Notes: generated by a model from the letters alone, not told the origin. DNA of 64,000 nt from Pseudonocardia asaccharolytica DSM 44247 = NBRC 16224 (GCF_000423625.1 NZ_AUII01000022.1:1-64000); one strand, 5' to 3'; shown: positions 35,872-44,931, numbered from the stretch's first letter. Program-made: numbers and translations.

Positions 35872-37374
35872 CTAGCGGACCCCGCCAGCGCGCTCCAAAC
35901 CGGCCCTCAGCCTGCGCAGCGACCGATCCCGGCCGAGCAGTTCCATCGACTCGTACAGCGGCGGGGAGACCGTCCGGCCGCTCACGGCGACCCGCACCGG
36001 CGCGAACGCCTTGCGCGGCTTGAGCCCCAGCCCGTCGACCAGCGAGGCCTTCAGGGCCGCCTCGATAGCCGCGCTCGACCAGCTCTCCAACGCATCCAGG
36101 CTGGTCAGGGCCGCGCCGAGAATCGGGGCGGCGTCGGCGCCGAGGTTCTTCTCGGCCGCGTCGGCGTCGGGGGCGAAGTCCGCCTCGTCGACGAAAAGGA
36201 AACGCAGCATCCGCGCGGCGTCGGAGAGGACCACGCTGCGCTCCTGGACCAGCGGGGCCGCCGCGGCGAGCAGCGCCCGCTGTTCCTCGGCGGGAGTGCC
36301 GATGATCACACCCTCCGAGCGCAGGAACGGCTCGACCCGCCGGGCGAACTCGTCGACGGGCAGTCGCCTCAGGTGCGCGGAATTGATCGCCTCGGCCTTC
36401 TTCAGATCGAATCGAGCGGCGTTGGAGGAAACGCGGGAAATGTCGAACGCCGCCACCATCTCCTCGAGGGTGAACACGTCGCGATCCTCCGCGATCGCCC
36501 ACCCGAGCAGGGCCAGGTAGTTGAGCAGACCCTCGGGGATGAATCCGCGCTCGCGGTACAGGAACAGGTTCGACTGCGGATCCCGCTTGGAGAGTTTGCG
36601 ATTTCCCTCACCGGTCACGAGCGGCAGGTGCGCGTAGACGGGAGGGCCACTGCCGATGCCGACTCTGACGAACGCCTCGAACAGCGCGATCTGCCGCGGC
36701 GTCGAGGAGAGCAGGTCCTCGCCGCGCAGCACGTGGGTGATCTCCATCAGGGCGTCGTCGAGGGGGTTGGTCAGCGGGTAGAGCGGGGTGCCGTCGCCGC
36801 GGGCGAGCACGAAGTCGGGCACCGAGCCCGCGCGGAAGCTCACCTCGCCGCGGATGAGATCGGTGAAGCTGATGTCGCGGTCGGGCATCCGCAGCCGGTA
36901 GACCGGCGCGCGGCCCTCGGCGCGGAACGCGGCCTTCTGCTCGGCGGTGAGGTCGCGGTCGGCGTTGTCGTAGCCGAGCTTCGGGTCGCGACCGGCCGCG
37001 CGGTGCCGGGCCTCGATCTCCTGGGCGGTCGAGTAGGACTCGTAGGCCTCTCCCGCCTCGACCAGCCTGCGCAGCGCATCGGCGTACAGCGCGCCGCGCT
37101 CGCTCTGCCGGTACGACGCGTGCGGCCCGCCGATCTCGGGACCCTCGTCCCAGTCGAGCCCGAGCCAGCGCAGCGCGTCCAGGATCGCCTCGTACGACTC
37201 GGCGGTGTCGCGGGTGGCGTCGGTGTCCTCGATCCGGAAGACGAACGCGCCGCCGTGGTGTCGGGCGTGTGCCCAGTTGAACAGCGCCGTGCGGACGAGC
37301 CCGACGTGCGGCGTACCGGTGGGCGACGGGCAGAATCGCACCCGGACCTGCGAAGGAGTGCTCACGGGCTCCAT
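35872..37374 (-). CDS. gltX: Glutamyl-tRNA synthetase
   Basis: A 500-aa class I synthetase that charges tRNA-Glu, and probably tRNA-Gln in the non-discriminating pathway. The HIGH-type signature is in [20 protein letters not shown] (from about residue 15), the KMSKS-type signature in [13 protein letters not shown], and the anticodon-binding helical domain fills the last 150 residues. ATG 37374 is used; GTG 37365 would fit the family N-terminus equally. The two tRNA genes it serves lie immediately downstream on the same strand, as in mycobacteria. Confidence 0.95.
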   Translation of the reverse strand: MEPVSTPSQVRVRFCPSPTGTPHVGLVRTALFNWAHARHHGGAFVFRIEDTDATRDTAESYEAILDALRWLGLDWDEGPEIGGPHASYRQSERGALYADALRRLVEAGEAYESYSTAQEIEARHRAAGRDPKLGYDNADRDLTAEQKAAFRAEGRAPVYRLRMPDRDISFTDLIRGEVSFRAGSVPDFVLARGDGTPLYPLTNPLDDALMEITHVLRGEDLLSSTPRQIALFEAFVRVGIGSGPPVYAHLPLVTGEGNRKLSKRDPQSNLFLYRERGFIPEGLLNYLALLGWAIAEDRDVFTLEEMVAAFDISRVSSNAARFDLKKAEAINSAHLRRLPVDEFARRVEPFLRSEGVIIGTPAEEQRALLAAAAPLVQERSVVLSDAARMLRFLFVDEADFAPDADAAEKNLGADAAPILGAALTSLDALESWSSAAIEAALKASLVDGLGLKPRKAFAPVRVAVSGRTVSPPLYESMELLGRDRSLRRLRAGLERAGGVR

Positions 37375-37440
37375 CGTGCCGGGTCACTGTTCGGCGCTTC
37401 GGGCTGGCCCCCGGGTCTCGCCCGGCCTACAGTTCAACGC

Positions 37441-38697
37441 ATGAGGAATACCGCGCGGACGACGGTCGCTGTCGTGGGCGGCGGACCGGCCGGGATGGTG
37501 TTGGGCCTGCTGCTCGCCAGGGCGGGCGTCGAGGTCACCGTCCTGGAGAAGCACGCCGACTTCCTGCGCGACTTCCGCGGCGACACCGTGCACGCCTCCA
37601 CCCTGACCCTGCTCGACGAGCTCGGTCTCGGCGAGCGGTTCGCCGCGCTGCCGCAGCGCCGGCTGGAGCGGGCGCAGGTCCAGCTGGACTGGACCACCGC
37701 GCAGGTGGCCGACCTTTCCCGGCTACCGGGCGCCCACCAGCACATCGCGCTGGTTCCACAATGGGACTTCCTCGATCTGCTCGCCGACGCCGCCGAGGCC
37801 GAGCCGACCTTCACCCTGCAGCGCAACGCCGAGGTCACCGGGCTGCGCCGCGACGGCGGCGCGGTCGGCGGGGTCCGCTACACCGACCGGGTCACCGGTG
37901 AACGGCACGAGCTGCGCGCCGCGCTGACCGTCGCCTGCGACGGGCGGGGTTCCGCGGCCCGCGCCGCCGCGGGGCTGCGTCCGCGCTCGTTCGGCGTACC
38001 GATGGACATCTGGTGGTTCCGGCTGCCTCGCCACGACACCGACCCGGCCGGTGGCCTCGGGCGGGTCTCGCCGGGCCACTTCGCGGTGCTGATCGACCGC
38101 GGCGACTACTGGCAGTGCGGCTACCTCATCCGGAAGGGCTCCGACGTCCGGATCCGGCGGGCCGGGCTGCCCGCCTTCCGGGCCCGGCTCGTGGGCCTGC
38201 TGCCCTGGCTCGCCGACCGGGTCGAGACCCTGCGCAGCTGGGACGACGTCAAGCTGCTCGACGTCCGGCTGGAGCGGCTGCGCCGCTGGTACGACGACGG
38301 GCTGCTACTCATCGGGGACGCGGCGCACGCGATGTCCCCGGTCGGGGGTGTGGGGATCAACCTGGCCGTGGCCGACGCCGTCGCCGCCGCCCGGCTGCTC
38401 GCGCCCGCCCTGCGCCGCGACGGCCGGGTCACCCGCGCCGCCCTGCGCCGGGTGCAGCTGCGCCGGTGGTGGCCCACCGTGCTGATCCAGACCGGCCAGC
38501 GGCTGGCCCACCGGGCCGTGCTGAACCGGGATCCGGAGCAGGCCGCGAGTGCTCCGCGCCAGGCCGCAAGGCTGCCCGCACCGCTGCGGCTGCTGCGGCG
38601 GTGGCCGATCCTGCAGGGTCTCACCGCCCGGATGGTCGCCATCGGCCCGCTGCCCGAACACGCGCCCGCGTGGGCCTGCGTCCCCCGTGAGCGCTGA
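37441..38697 (+). CDS. FAD-dependent monooxygenase (PheA/UbiH-like)
   Basis: A 418-aa group A flavoprotein monooxygenase. The dinucleotide-binding motif VAVVGGGPAGMVLGLLLARAG is at residues 8-28. The ribityl/FAD motif LLLIGDAAHAMSPVGGVGINLAVADA lies around 293-318 and a DG motif (TVACDGRGSAARAAAGL) near 163. It would hydroxylate an unidentified aromatic or other small molecule. It is divergent from gltX across 66 bp. The final Arg-Glu-Arg-stop is in the sequence gtgagcgctgagtaacgct, a weak relative of the palindromic elements in this window. Confidence 0.88.
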   Translation: MRNTARTTVAVVGGGPAGMVLGLLLARAGVEVTVLEKHADFLRDFRGDTVHASTLTLLDELGLGERFAALPQRRLERAQVQLDWTTAQVADLSRLPGAHQHIALVPQWDFLDLLADAAEAEPTFTLQRNAEVTGLRRDGGAVGGVRYTDRVTGERHELRAALTVACDGRGSAARAAAGLRPRSFGVPMDIWWFRLPRHDTDPAGGLGRVSPGHFAVLIDRGDYWQCGYLIRKGSDVRIRRAGLPAFRARLVGLLPWLADRVETLRSWDDVKLLDVRLERLRRWYDDGLLLIGDAAHAMSPVGGVGINLAVADAVAAARLLAPALRRDGRVTRAALRRVQLRRWWPTVLIQTGQRLAHRAVLNRDPEQAASAPRQAARLPAPLRLLRRWPILQGLTARMVAIGPLPEHAPAWACVPRER

Positions 38698-38764
38698 GTA
38701 ACGCTGTGGAGGTACCCGGCGCCCACCGGAGCGTAGCCCCCGACGCGGCGGGGTACTCGCGCGC

Positions 38765-39232
38765 GTGGGGCGGATCATCGAGGTACTCGTGTGGTGGGCC
38801 GTGCTGGTCGGGGTGTGGCTGCTGACGCTCTCCACCGTGTCACCACCCGAGCTGGCGGTCGCGGGCGCCGCCGCGCTGCCCTGCGCGGTGGCGGCGACCG
38901 TCGGCAGGCACGTGGTGGACGGCCGCTGGCGGGTACGCCTGCGCTGGCTGCGCTGGCTGGTCCTGCTGCCCGTGGCGGTCGTGGCCGACACCTGCCGGGT
39001 GCTCGTCCTCCCGCTGCGCGGGCCCGCCGGGGGTCAGGGCCGCGGGCAGCTGCGCACGATCCCGCTGCCGGACACCCCACCGGGCGACGCGACGCGCAGG
39101 GCCCTCGCCACGATCGTCGTCTCGATCACCCCCGGCACCTTCGTCGTGGACGCCGACCCGGACGCCGACCAGCTGGTGGCGCATTCGCTGGTCGGCGGTC
39201 CGCCGCGGATGGACGAGGTGGTGCGCTCGTGA
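38765..39232 (+). CDS. mnhE: Mrp-type cation/proton antiporter subunit E
   Basis: A 155-aa membrane protein with two to three N-terminal helices (EVLVWWAVLVGVWLLTL) and the MnhE block ATIVVSITPGTFVVD near residue 120. First gene of a seven-gene operon in which each gene overlaps the next by 4 bp. GTG 38765 is used, with no strong ribosome site. In Mrp complexes subunit E is needed for assembly of the antiporter. Confidence 0.9.
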   Translation: MGRIIEVLVWWAVLVGVWLLTLSTVSPPELAVAGAAALPCAVAATVGRHVVDGRWRVRLRWLRWLVLLPVAVVADTCRVLVLPLRGPAGGQGRGQLRTIPLPDTPPGDATRRALATIVVSITPGTFVVDADPDADQLVAHSLVGGPPRMDEVVRS

Positions 39233-39483
39233 ACCCCTGGCTGGCCGGTGCCGTGGCGCTGCTGGTCGGCGGGCTCGGCCCCGCGCTCTGGCTCGGCGCG
39301 CGCCGGGACCCGGTCCACCGGCTGGTCGGGCTCGAACTCGGCGGAGCGGTGACGGTGCTCATCCTGCTGCTGCTCTCCCAGGCCGCGGGCCAGTCGTCGT
39401 ATCTCATCGTGCCGCTGGCGCTGGTGCTGGCGTCGTTCGCCGGCACGCTGGTGTTCACCCGGCTGCTGAGCTCACGGCCATGA
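39229..39483 (+). CDS. mnhF: Mrp-type antiporter subunit F
   Basis: An 84-aa protein with three hydrophobic helices ([48 protein letters not shown]), the size and pattern of MnhF/MrpF. The conserved R-D-P motif (GARRDPVHRLVGLELGG) follows helix 1. GTG 39229 overlaps the mnhE stop by 4 bp and the gene overlaps mnhG by 4 bp. Confidence 0.9.
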   Translation: MNPWLAGAVALLVGGLGPALWLGARRDPVHRLVGLELGGAVTVLILLLLSQAAGQSSYLIVPLALVLASFAGTLVFTRLLSSRP

Positions 39484-39779
39484 CCGTCGTCGAGAACGTG
39501 CTGCTGGCCGCCGGGGTGCTGGTCACCGTCGCCTCGGCGGTCGGCGCGCTCGCCATGCGGTCGGCCTACAACCGGATGCACTTCCTCTCCCCTGTCAGCT
39601 CGTTGGGCGGGCCGCTGATCGGCGCCGCGATCGCCGTCGCGAACGGCTGGAGCCTGACCACCGCGCTGGTCGGATTCACCGTGTTCCTGCTCGCGCTGTC
39701 CGGGCCGGTGCTGGAGGCCGCCACCGGGCGGCTGGCCGCGCAGCGCGAGGGCCTGATCCCGCCGGAGTCCCCGGAATGA
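39480..39779 (+). CDS. mnhG: Mrp-type antiporter subunit G
   Basis: A 99-aa three-helix protein. ALAMRSAYNRMHFLSPVSSLGGPLIGAA is divided here as the MnhG core AYNRMHFLSPVSSLGGP preceded by a Gly/Val-rich helix, with a last helix TTALVGFTVFLLALSGPVLE. It is overlapped by its neighbours on both sides. Confidence 0.92.
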   Translation: MTVVENVLLAAGVLVTVASAVGALAMRSAYNRMHFLSPVSSLGGPLIGAAIAVANGWSLTTALVGFTVFLLALSGPVLEAATGRLAAQREGLIPPESPE

Positions 39780-40012
39780 CCGCCGCGATCGCCGTCGCGC
39801 TGGCCATGGTCGCGATCACCGCCACCGCGGTCGTGTTCACCGGCGACCCGGTACGCCAGGCGGTGACGCTGTCGGTGTTCGGGTTGACGCTGTCGGTGCT
39901 GTTCCTCCTCCTGCAGGCCCCCGACGTCGCACTCGCCCAGATCGGGGTGGGTGCCGCGGTGGTGCCGCTCATGGTGATGCTCACGCTGCGCCGGATCAGG
40001 CGACACCGATGA
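39776..40012 (+). CDS. Mrp antiporter MbhD-like subunit (equivalent to part of MrpA C-terminus)
   Basis: A 78-aa protein with the DUF4040/MbhD pattern, three helices and the block VLFLLLQAPDVALAQIGVGAA. In standard Mrp complexes this segment is part of the large MrpA subunit; in membrane-bound hydrogenase-type complexes it is the separate gene mbhD. Here it is separate and sits between mnhG and the MnhB-like gene, each overlapping by 4 bp. Confidence 0.88.
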   Translation: MTAAIAVALAMVAITATAVVFTGDPVRQAVTLSVFGLTLSVLFLLLQAPDVALAQIGVGAAVVPLMVMLTLRRIRRHR

Positions 40013-40752
40013 GCCGGCCCGCCCGCCTGGTGCTGTTCCTCGTCGCGGCCGCCGGCGTGGCCGCGCTGCTCGTCGTCGCCTTCCTCGACCTGCCCCCGTT
40101 CGGCAGTCCCTTTCATCCCTACCGCGACCGCGCCGTCGCGGCCGCCGTCGCGCATGCCACGGCGAACGTCGTCGGCTCGGTCACCTTCGACCAGCGGGGG
40201 CTCGACACGCTCGTCGAGGAGACCATCCTGCTCGGCTCGGTCGCGGGCGCCGCGGCGCTGCTGCGGCCGTCCAAGGAGGAACGGGAGAACACCACCGTGC
40301 CCGAGGGCGGCCGCGTACTGGAGGCCACCAAGCTCACCGGCTACCTGCTGCTGCCGGTCACGCTGCTCGTCGGCATCGACGTCGTGGTGCACGGGCACCT
40401 GACCCCCGGCGGCGGTTTCCAGGGCGGGGTGCTGCTGGGCACCGCCGTGCACCTGCTCTACCTCACGGGTCACTACCGGGCCCTGGACCGCGTCCGGCCG
40501 CTGCCCGTCTTCGACTCCGGTGAGGCCCTGGGCGCGGCCGCGTTCGCCGCGCTGGGGATCGCCGGGATCATCGCCGCCGGGGCGTTCCTCGGCAACATCC
40601 TCCCGTTCGGGACGTTCGGCGAGCTGCTGTCCGCGGGGACGGTCCCGGTGTTCAACATCGCCGTCGGGGTGGAGGTCGCGTCCGGGGTGATCGTGCTGCT
40701 GGCGAAGTTCCTCGAACAGGCTCTGCGGGTGCAGCGGGAGGCGGTGTCGTGA
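40009..40752 (+). CDS. mnhB: Mrp-type antiporter subunit B fused to an MbhE-like segment
   Basis: A 247-aa protein. Residues 1-95 resemble MbhE (the end of MrpA), with one helix (LVLFLVAAAGVAALLVVAFL) and VEETILLGSVAGAAAL. Residues 100-247 are MnhB, with VHGHLTPGGGFQGGVLLG and FNIAVGVEVASGVIVLL. It therefore fuses two subunits that are separate genes in Mbh-type operons. Overlaps its neighbours by 4 bp on each side. Confidence 0.88.
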   Translation: MSRPARLVLFLVAAAGVAALLVVAFLDLPPFGSPFHPYRDRAVAAAVAHATANVVGSVTFDQRGLDTLVEETILLGSVAGAAALLRPSKEERENTTVPEGGRVLEATKLTGYLLLPVTLLVGIDVVVHGHLTPGGGFQGGVLLGTAVHLLYLTGHYRALDRVRPLPVFDSGEALGAAAFAALGIAGIIAAGAFLGNILPFGTFGELLSAGTVPVFNIAVGVEVASGVIVLLAKFLEQALRVQREAVS

Positions 40753-41096
40753 CCCTCTACGTCTACCTCGTCGCGGGCTGGCTGCTGCTCGTCGGCTCGC
40801 TGGGGATCGTGCGCAGCCGCGATCTCGTCCACACGGTGGTGTGCCTGTCGGTCGCGCAGTCGGGCACCTACGTCTTGCTGATCGCCGTGGGCTACCAGCG
40901 GGGAGCGACCGCACCGGTGTTCGGCAGCACCACCCCGCCGAGCGAGAACGTGGTCGACCCGGTCGTGCAGGCGATGACGCTCACCGACATCGTGGTGTCC
41001 GCGACCGTCACCGCGCTGCTGCTCGCGCTGGTCATCCAGATCGCCAAGCGGCACGGCACGCTGGACCCCGACCATCTGTCGTCGCTGAAGGGCTGA
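40749..41096 (+). CDS. mnhC: Mrp-type antiporter subunit C
   Basis: A 115-aa NuoK-like protein with three helices; the third holds MTLTDIVVSATVTALLLALV, containing the T-D-I-V motif of MnhC, and helix 1 contains GSLGIVRSRDLVHTVVCLS. It is the homologue of the complex I subunit NuoK. The following gene starts one base after its stop. Confidence 0.92.
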   Translation: MTLYVYLVAGWLLLVGSLGIVRSRDLVHTVVCLSVAQSGTYVLLIAVGYQRGATAPVFGSTTPPSENVVDPVVQAMTLTDIVVSATVTALLLALVIQIAKRHGTLDPDHLSSLKG

Positions 41097-41097
41097 G

Positions 41098-42945
41098 ATG
41101 GTGCCCTCGGCCGACCCCGCCGCCACGCATCTCGCCCCGCTGGCGTTCACCGTCCCGATCATCGTCGCGTGCCTGCTGCTCGCGCTGGGCCGGCGGCTGC
41201 CCCGGTGGGCCGTCGACGGGCTCGCCACCACGACCGCCGCCGCCGTCGCCGGCATCGACGTCCTGCTGCTTATGGCCGCCCGCGACGGCCGGGTCGTCAC
41301 CTGGGCGGGCGGCTGGACACCCGTCGACGGCACCACCGTCGGCATCGCGCTCGTCGCGGACCCGCTCGGGGTGGGTGCCGCGCTGATCGCGGCCATCCTG
41401 ATGCTGTGCGCCCTGGTCTTCAGCTGGCGCTACTTCGACTCGGCCGAAGCACACCTGCACGCGCTGATGCTGCTGTTCCTGGCCGGGATGACCGGCTTCG
41501 TACTGACCGGCGACCTGTTCAACATGTTCGTGTTCTTCGAGCTGATGGGCGCGGTCGCCTACGCCCTGACCGGGTTCAAGATCGAGGACCCGACGTCGGT
41601 GCACGGGGCGCTCTCCTTCGGCGTCGTGAACTCGCTCGGCGCCTACCTCACGCTCTGCGGGATCGGCATCCTCTACGCCCGCACCGGCGAACTCGGGCTC
41701 GCCCAGCTGGCGGTCGCGCTGCGGGGCAACCCGCCGGAGGCCCTGCTCGTCACGGCATTCGTGCTGGTCCTGACCGGCTGGCTGGTGAAGGCGGCGATGG
41801 TGCCGTTCCACTTCTGGACCGCGGATGCCGAGGCCGTCGCGCCCACGCCGGTGTGTCTGCTGTTCTCCGGAATCATGGTCGCGCTCGGGGTCTACGGCAC
41901 CTTCCGCGTGTACCACGTGGTGTTCGCCCCGGTGCTGCCGGCGCCCGGCGTCCAGTGTCTGTTCCTCGTGTTCGGTGCGGTGACCGCGGTCGTCGGCGCG
42001 GTCATGTGCTTCGCCCAGCGGCACCTCAAGCGGCTGCTCGCCTACTCGACGATCGCACACGTCGGGTTGTTCCTGCTGGCGTTCGGCACCCTGGATGCGG
42101 CGGGGACCGAGGGCGGGGCGCTCTACGTGGCGGGCCACGCCGGCATCAAGTCGGCGCTGTTCCTGATGTCCGGGGTGATCCTCAACCGGTACGGCAGCGT
42201 CGACGAGATCGACCTGCACGGGCGCGGCCGCCATGCCGTGCTGCTGCCGTGGCTCATGCCGCTGGCCGGGCTCGCGCTGGCGGGCCTGCCGCCGTTCGGG
42301 CTCGGCATGGGCAAGGCGGTCGCCGAGGAGGCGGTCGCCACGGCGGGGGGATGGTGGGCCGTCGCGGTGTTCGTGCTGGTCTCCGCGGCGACCGGGGGCG
42401 CGGTCATCCGGGCCGCGCTGCGGATCTACCGCGGTACGGGGCGCGCCCCGGAGGCGTCCCCGCCCGGGACGGAGGAAACCAGCGGGACCGACGAGGAGGC
42501 CGAGGTCTCCGGCCTGCTGCAACGGGTGCCGCTGACGATGCTCGTCCCGATCGTGGTGCTGCTGCTGGGTGCCCTCGCGCTCGGTGTCGTCCCCGGGGTG
42601 TCCGAGGCGTTCCATGCGGCCGCGAGCCGGTTCACCGACGGAGCCGGGTACGTGGCGCGGACGCTCGGCGCCCCCGCGCCGCTGCCGGCACCGACGGCAC
42701 CGAGCGGATGGACGCTCTCCGGGGTCGCGCTGAGCCTGCTGTCCTCGGCCATGGCGCTCGCGTTCGCACTGGCCGCGCTGCACCACGACCGGCTGCCCGC
42801 GACGCTGCGGGCGGCGGCGCGTCCCGTGGCACCGGTGCTGCGCGGCGTGCGCGCGCTGCACTCCGGGCACGTCGGCGACTACGTCGCCTGGTTGTTCGTC
42901 GGTGTCGCCGTGCTCGGGGCGTTCCTCGCGGCCGGGGCGCTGTAG
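41098..42945 (+). CDS. mnhD: Mrp-type antiporter subunit D (NuoN/NuoL-like proton channel)
   Basis: A 615-aa polytopic protein with about 14 helices, homologous to complex I antiporter subunits. The channel Glu is in FVFFELMGAVAYALTGFK (about residue 146) and the TM7 Lys in GWLVKAAMVPFHFWTADAEA. It is longer than a usual MrpD by a soluble insert (about residues 445-470, acidic ETSGTDEEAE) and a C-terminal extension. It is the only large antiporter-type subunit of the operon; no separate full-length MrpA gene is in the window. The operon ends here, convergent with cimA. Confidence 0.9.
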   Translation: MVPSADPAATHLAPLAFTVPIIVACLLLALGRRLPRWAVDGLATTTAAAVAGIDVLLLMAARDGRVVTWAGGWTPVDGTTVGIALVADPLGVGAALIAAILMLCALVFSWRYFDSAEAHLHALMLLFLAGMTGFVLTGDLFNMFVFFELMGAVAYALTGFKIEDPTSVHGALSFGVVNSLGAYLTLCGIGILYARTGELGLAQLAVALRGNPPEALLVTAFVLVLTGWLVKAAMVPFHFWTADAEAVAPTPVCLLFSGIMVALGVYGTFRVYHVVFAPVLPAPGVQCLFLVFGAVTAVVGAVMCFAQRHLKRLLAYSTIAHVGLFLLAFGTLDAAGTEGGALYVAGHAGIKSALFLMSGVILNRYGSVDEIDLHGRGRHAVLLPWLMPLAGLALAGLPPFGLGMGKAVAEEAVATAGGWWAVAVFVLVSAATGGAVIRAALRIYRGTGRAPEASPPGTEETSGTDEEAEVSGLLQRVPLTMLVPIVVLLLGALALGVVPGVSEAFHAAASRFTDGAGYVARTLGAPAPLPAPTAPSGWTLSGVALSLLSSAMALAFALAALHHDRLPATLRAAARPVAPVLRGVRALHSGHVGDYVAWLFVGVAVLGAFLAAGAL

Positions 42946-42985
42946 CCGGGGCAGGGCTCCGTGCACACCGAGCACCGCTCCGGGG

Positions 42986-44638
42986 CTACTCGGCGCTCAC
43001 CGGCGCCGCAGCCGCGGCGCCGCGCAGCCGCAACGCCGCGTAGGCCAGCGCGTCGACCAGGGCCAGCCACGACGCCTCGACGACGTTGCCGTGCACCCCG
43101 ATCGTCGTCCAGGAGCCCGCCTGGTCGCTCGACTCCACCAGCACCCGGGTGACGGCGTCGGTGCCGTGCCCGGCCCCCGACCCGCCCGGGGCGAGCAGCC
43201 GCACCTTGAAGTCGGAGAGCTCCACGTCCTCCAGCCACGGCCGCGACGGGGTGAGCGCCGCCCGCAGCGCCGCGTCCAGGGCGTTGACCGGGCCGTTGCC
43301 CTCCCGGGTGGCGATCAGCCGCTCACCGTCGACGATCAGCTTCACCGTCGCCTCGCTCATCACCACGCCGTCGGCCCGGTGCTCGATGATCGCCCGATAG
43401 GACTCCAGCGTGAACGGCACGGCGTCCTGCTCGCCCATCGCGGAGCGCATCAGCAGCTCCAGCGACGCGTCGGCGGCCTCGAACGTCCAGCCCTGCGCCT
43501 CGCGCTGCTTCACCGTGGCCACGACCGAGGAGACCGCGTCGGGGTGGCCGGCCAGGTCCAGGCCGAGCTCGGTGCCCTTGAGCTCGACGCTGGCCCGGCC
43601 GGCCATCTCGGTGACCAGCACCCGCTGCCCGTTGCCGACAACCTCGGGGTCCATGTGGTTGTACAACTCCGGGTCCACCTTGATCGCACTCGCGTGCAGC
43701 CCCGCCTTGTGGGCGAACGCCGACGCCCCGACATAGGCCTGGTGGGTGTCGGGGGCGATGTTGGCGATCTCCGCCAACGCGTGCGAGGTGCGGGTCAGCT
43801 CGCCGAACGCACCGTCCGGTAGGACCGGCATGTCCAGCTTGGTCACCAGGTTCCCGAGGACGGCGAACAGGTCGGCGTTGCCGGCCCGCTCGCCGTAGCC
43901 GTTGGCGGTGCACTGCACGTGTGTCACCCCGGCCTGCACCGCGGTCACGCTGTTGGCGACCGCGCAGCCGGTGTCGTCCTGGCAGTGGATGCCCAGCCGG
44001 AAGCCGGTGCGCTGTGCCACCTCGGCCACCACCTCGGCGATGGAGAGCGGCAGCATCCCGCCGTTGGTGTCGCAGAGCACCACGACATCCGCACCGGCCG
44101 TCATCGCAGCCTCGAGGACGCGCAACGCGGTGTCCGGGTCGAATCGGTAGCCGTCGAAGAAGTGCTCGGCGTCGAGGAACACCCGCCTGCCCTCGGCGCG
44201 CAGGAACGCCACCGTGTCGGCGACCATCGCGCAGTTCTCCGCGACGTCGGTGCGCAACGCCCGCTCGATGTGCCGCCGGTCGGACTTGGCGACCAGCGTG
44301 ACCACGGGTGCCTGGGCCTCGAGCAGTGCGCGGACCTGCGGATCCTCGGCGGCCGTCAGCCCGGCGCGGCGGGTGGAGCCGAAGGCGACCAGCACGGCAT
44401 GCCGCAGTGTCAGCTCACCAGCCGCGGCGCGGGCGAAGAACTCGGTGTCCTTGGGCAGCGCACCCGGCCAGCCGCCCTCGATGAAGCCGACGCCCAGCGC
44501 GTCGAGGTGGTGTGCGACGGCGAGCTTGTCGGCGACGGAGTAGCTGATGCCCTCGCGCTGGGCCCCGTCGCGCAGCGTCGTGTCATAGACGTGGAACGCG
44601 TCGCCGAGCGGGGTGCCGGCGGGCTGGGTGCGGGACAT
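42986..44638 (-). CDS. cimA: (R)-citramalate synthase
   Basis: A 550-aa DRE-TIM metallolyase that condenses pyruvate and acetyl-CoA to citramalate, the threonine-independent route to 2-oxobutyrate and isoleucine. Active-site and metal-binding blocks are YDTTLRDGAQREGISYS (from about 18), FIEGGWPGALPKDTEFF and LGIHCQDDTGCAVANS. VGASAFAHKAGLHASAI marks the CimA/LeuA family linker, and the C-terminal ~130 residues are the LeuA-type regulatory domain. ATG 44638 has AGGAGAG 8 bases upstream. A leader peptide and attenuator precede it. 2-isopropylmalate synthase remains an alternative reading, but the WPG/PKDTEFF block is CimA-like. Confidence 0.93.
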   Translation of the reverse strand: MSRTQPAGTPLGDAFHVYDTTLRDGAQREGISYSVADKLAVAHHLDALGVGFIEGGWPGALPKDTEFFARAAAGELTLRHAVLVAFGSTRRAGLTAAEDPQVRALLEAQAPVVTLVAKSDRRHIERALRTDVAENCAMVADTVAFLRAEGRRVFLDAEHFFDGYRFDPDTALRVLEAAMTAGADVVVLCDTNGGMLPLSIAEVVAEVAQRTGFRLGIHCQDDTGCAVANSVTAVQAGVTHVQCTANGYGERAGNADLFAVLGNLVTKLDMPVLPDGAFGELTRTSHALAEIANIAPDTHQAYVGASAFAHKAGLHASAIKVDPELYNHMDPEVVGNGQRVLVTEMAGRASVELKGTELGLDLAGHPDAVSSVVATVKQREAQGWTFEAADASLELLMRSAMGEQDAVPFTLESYRAIIEHRADGVVMSEATVKLIVDGERLIATREGNGPVNALDAALRAALTPSRPWLEDVELSDFKVRLLAPGGSGAGHGTDAVTRVLVESSDQAGSWTTIGVHGNVVEASWLALVDALAYAALRLRGAAAAAPVSAE

Positions 44639-44674
44639 CGGGTGTCTCTCCTGGTCGTGAGGTTTCGGGGCAAC

Positions 44675-44705
44675 AAAAAAGACCCCCCGCGGGGTGCGAG
44701 AGGTC
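44675..44705 (-). terminator. Attenuator terminator upstream of cimA
   Basis: Reading leftward, the RNA would form a hairpin from gacctctcgcaccccgcgg and ggggtc, followed by exactly six Ts (complement of 44675-44680), 37 bases before the cimA ATG. A second, mutually relevant hairpin with perfect 10-bp arms (44707-44716 and 44731-44740) encloses the leader-peptide stop codon. The start region of the leader (gagaggtgcgc) is complementary to the upstream side of the terminator, so alternative folds are available. Confidence 0.85.
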
Positions 44706-44727
44706 TGCGCGTCGGCCGTGGTGCTGG

Positions 44728-44772
44728 TCAGCCGACGCGCTGGCGAATGATGATCACGCTGAGGTAGCGCAC
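44728..44772 (-). CDS. cimA leader peptide with three consecutive Ile codons
   Basis: A 14-residue frame beginning with GTG: V-R-Y-L-S-V-I-I-I-R-Q-R-V-G, then TGA. Codons 7-9 are ATC ATC ATT. A stalled ribosome on these when Ile-tRNA is scarce would cover the first hairpin arm and prevent the terminator at 44675-44705. Only the overlapping gagag precedes the GTG, so the transcript may be leaderless, as for many actinobacterial leader peptides. Its codon content fits the isoleucine branch that CimA feeds. Confidence 0.75.
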   Translation of the reverse strand: MRYLSVIIIRQRVG

Positions 44773-44931
44773 CTCTCAAGTCTTGCACGGGTGCCACGGC
44801 GACGCCGCACCGCCCCCGGAATCTGCGCGAGGCAGCCCTTTGGGGGTGTTGCGGGCCGGGTCGGCCAACCAGGATGGGCGGTGAGTCGGCGGACACCGTG
44901 GTCCGCCGACCGTCCGGTCTGGAGGTACCCG

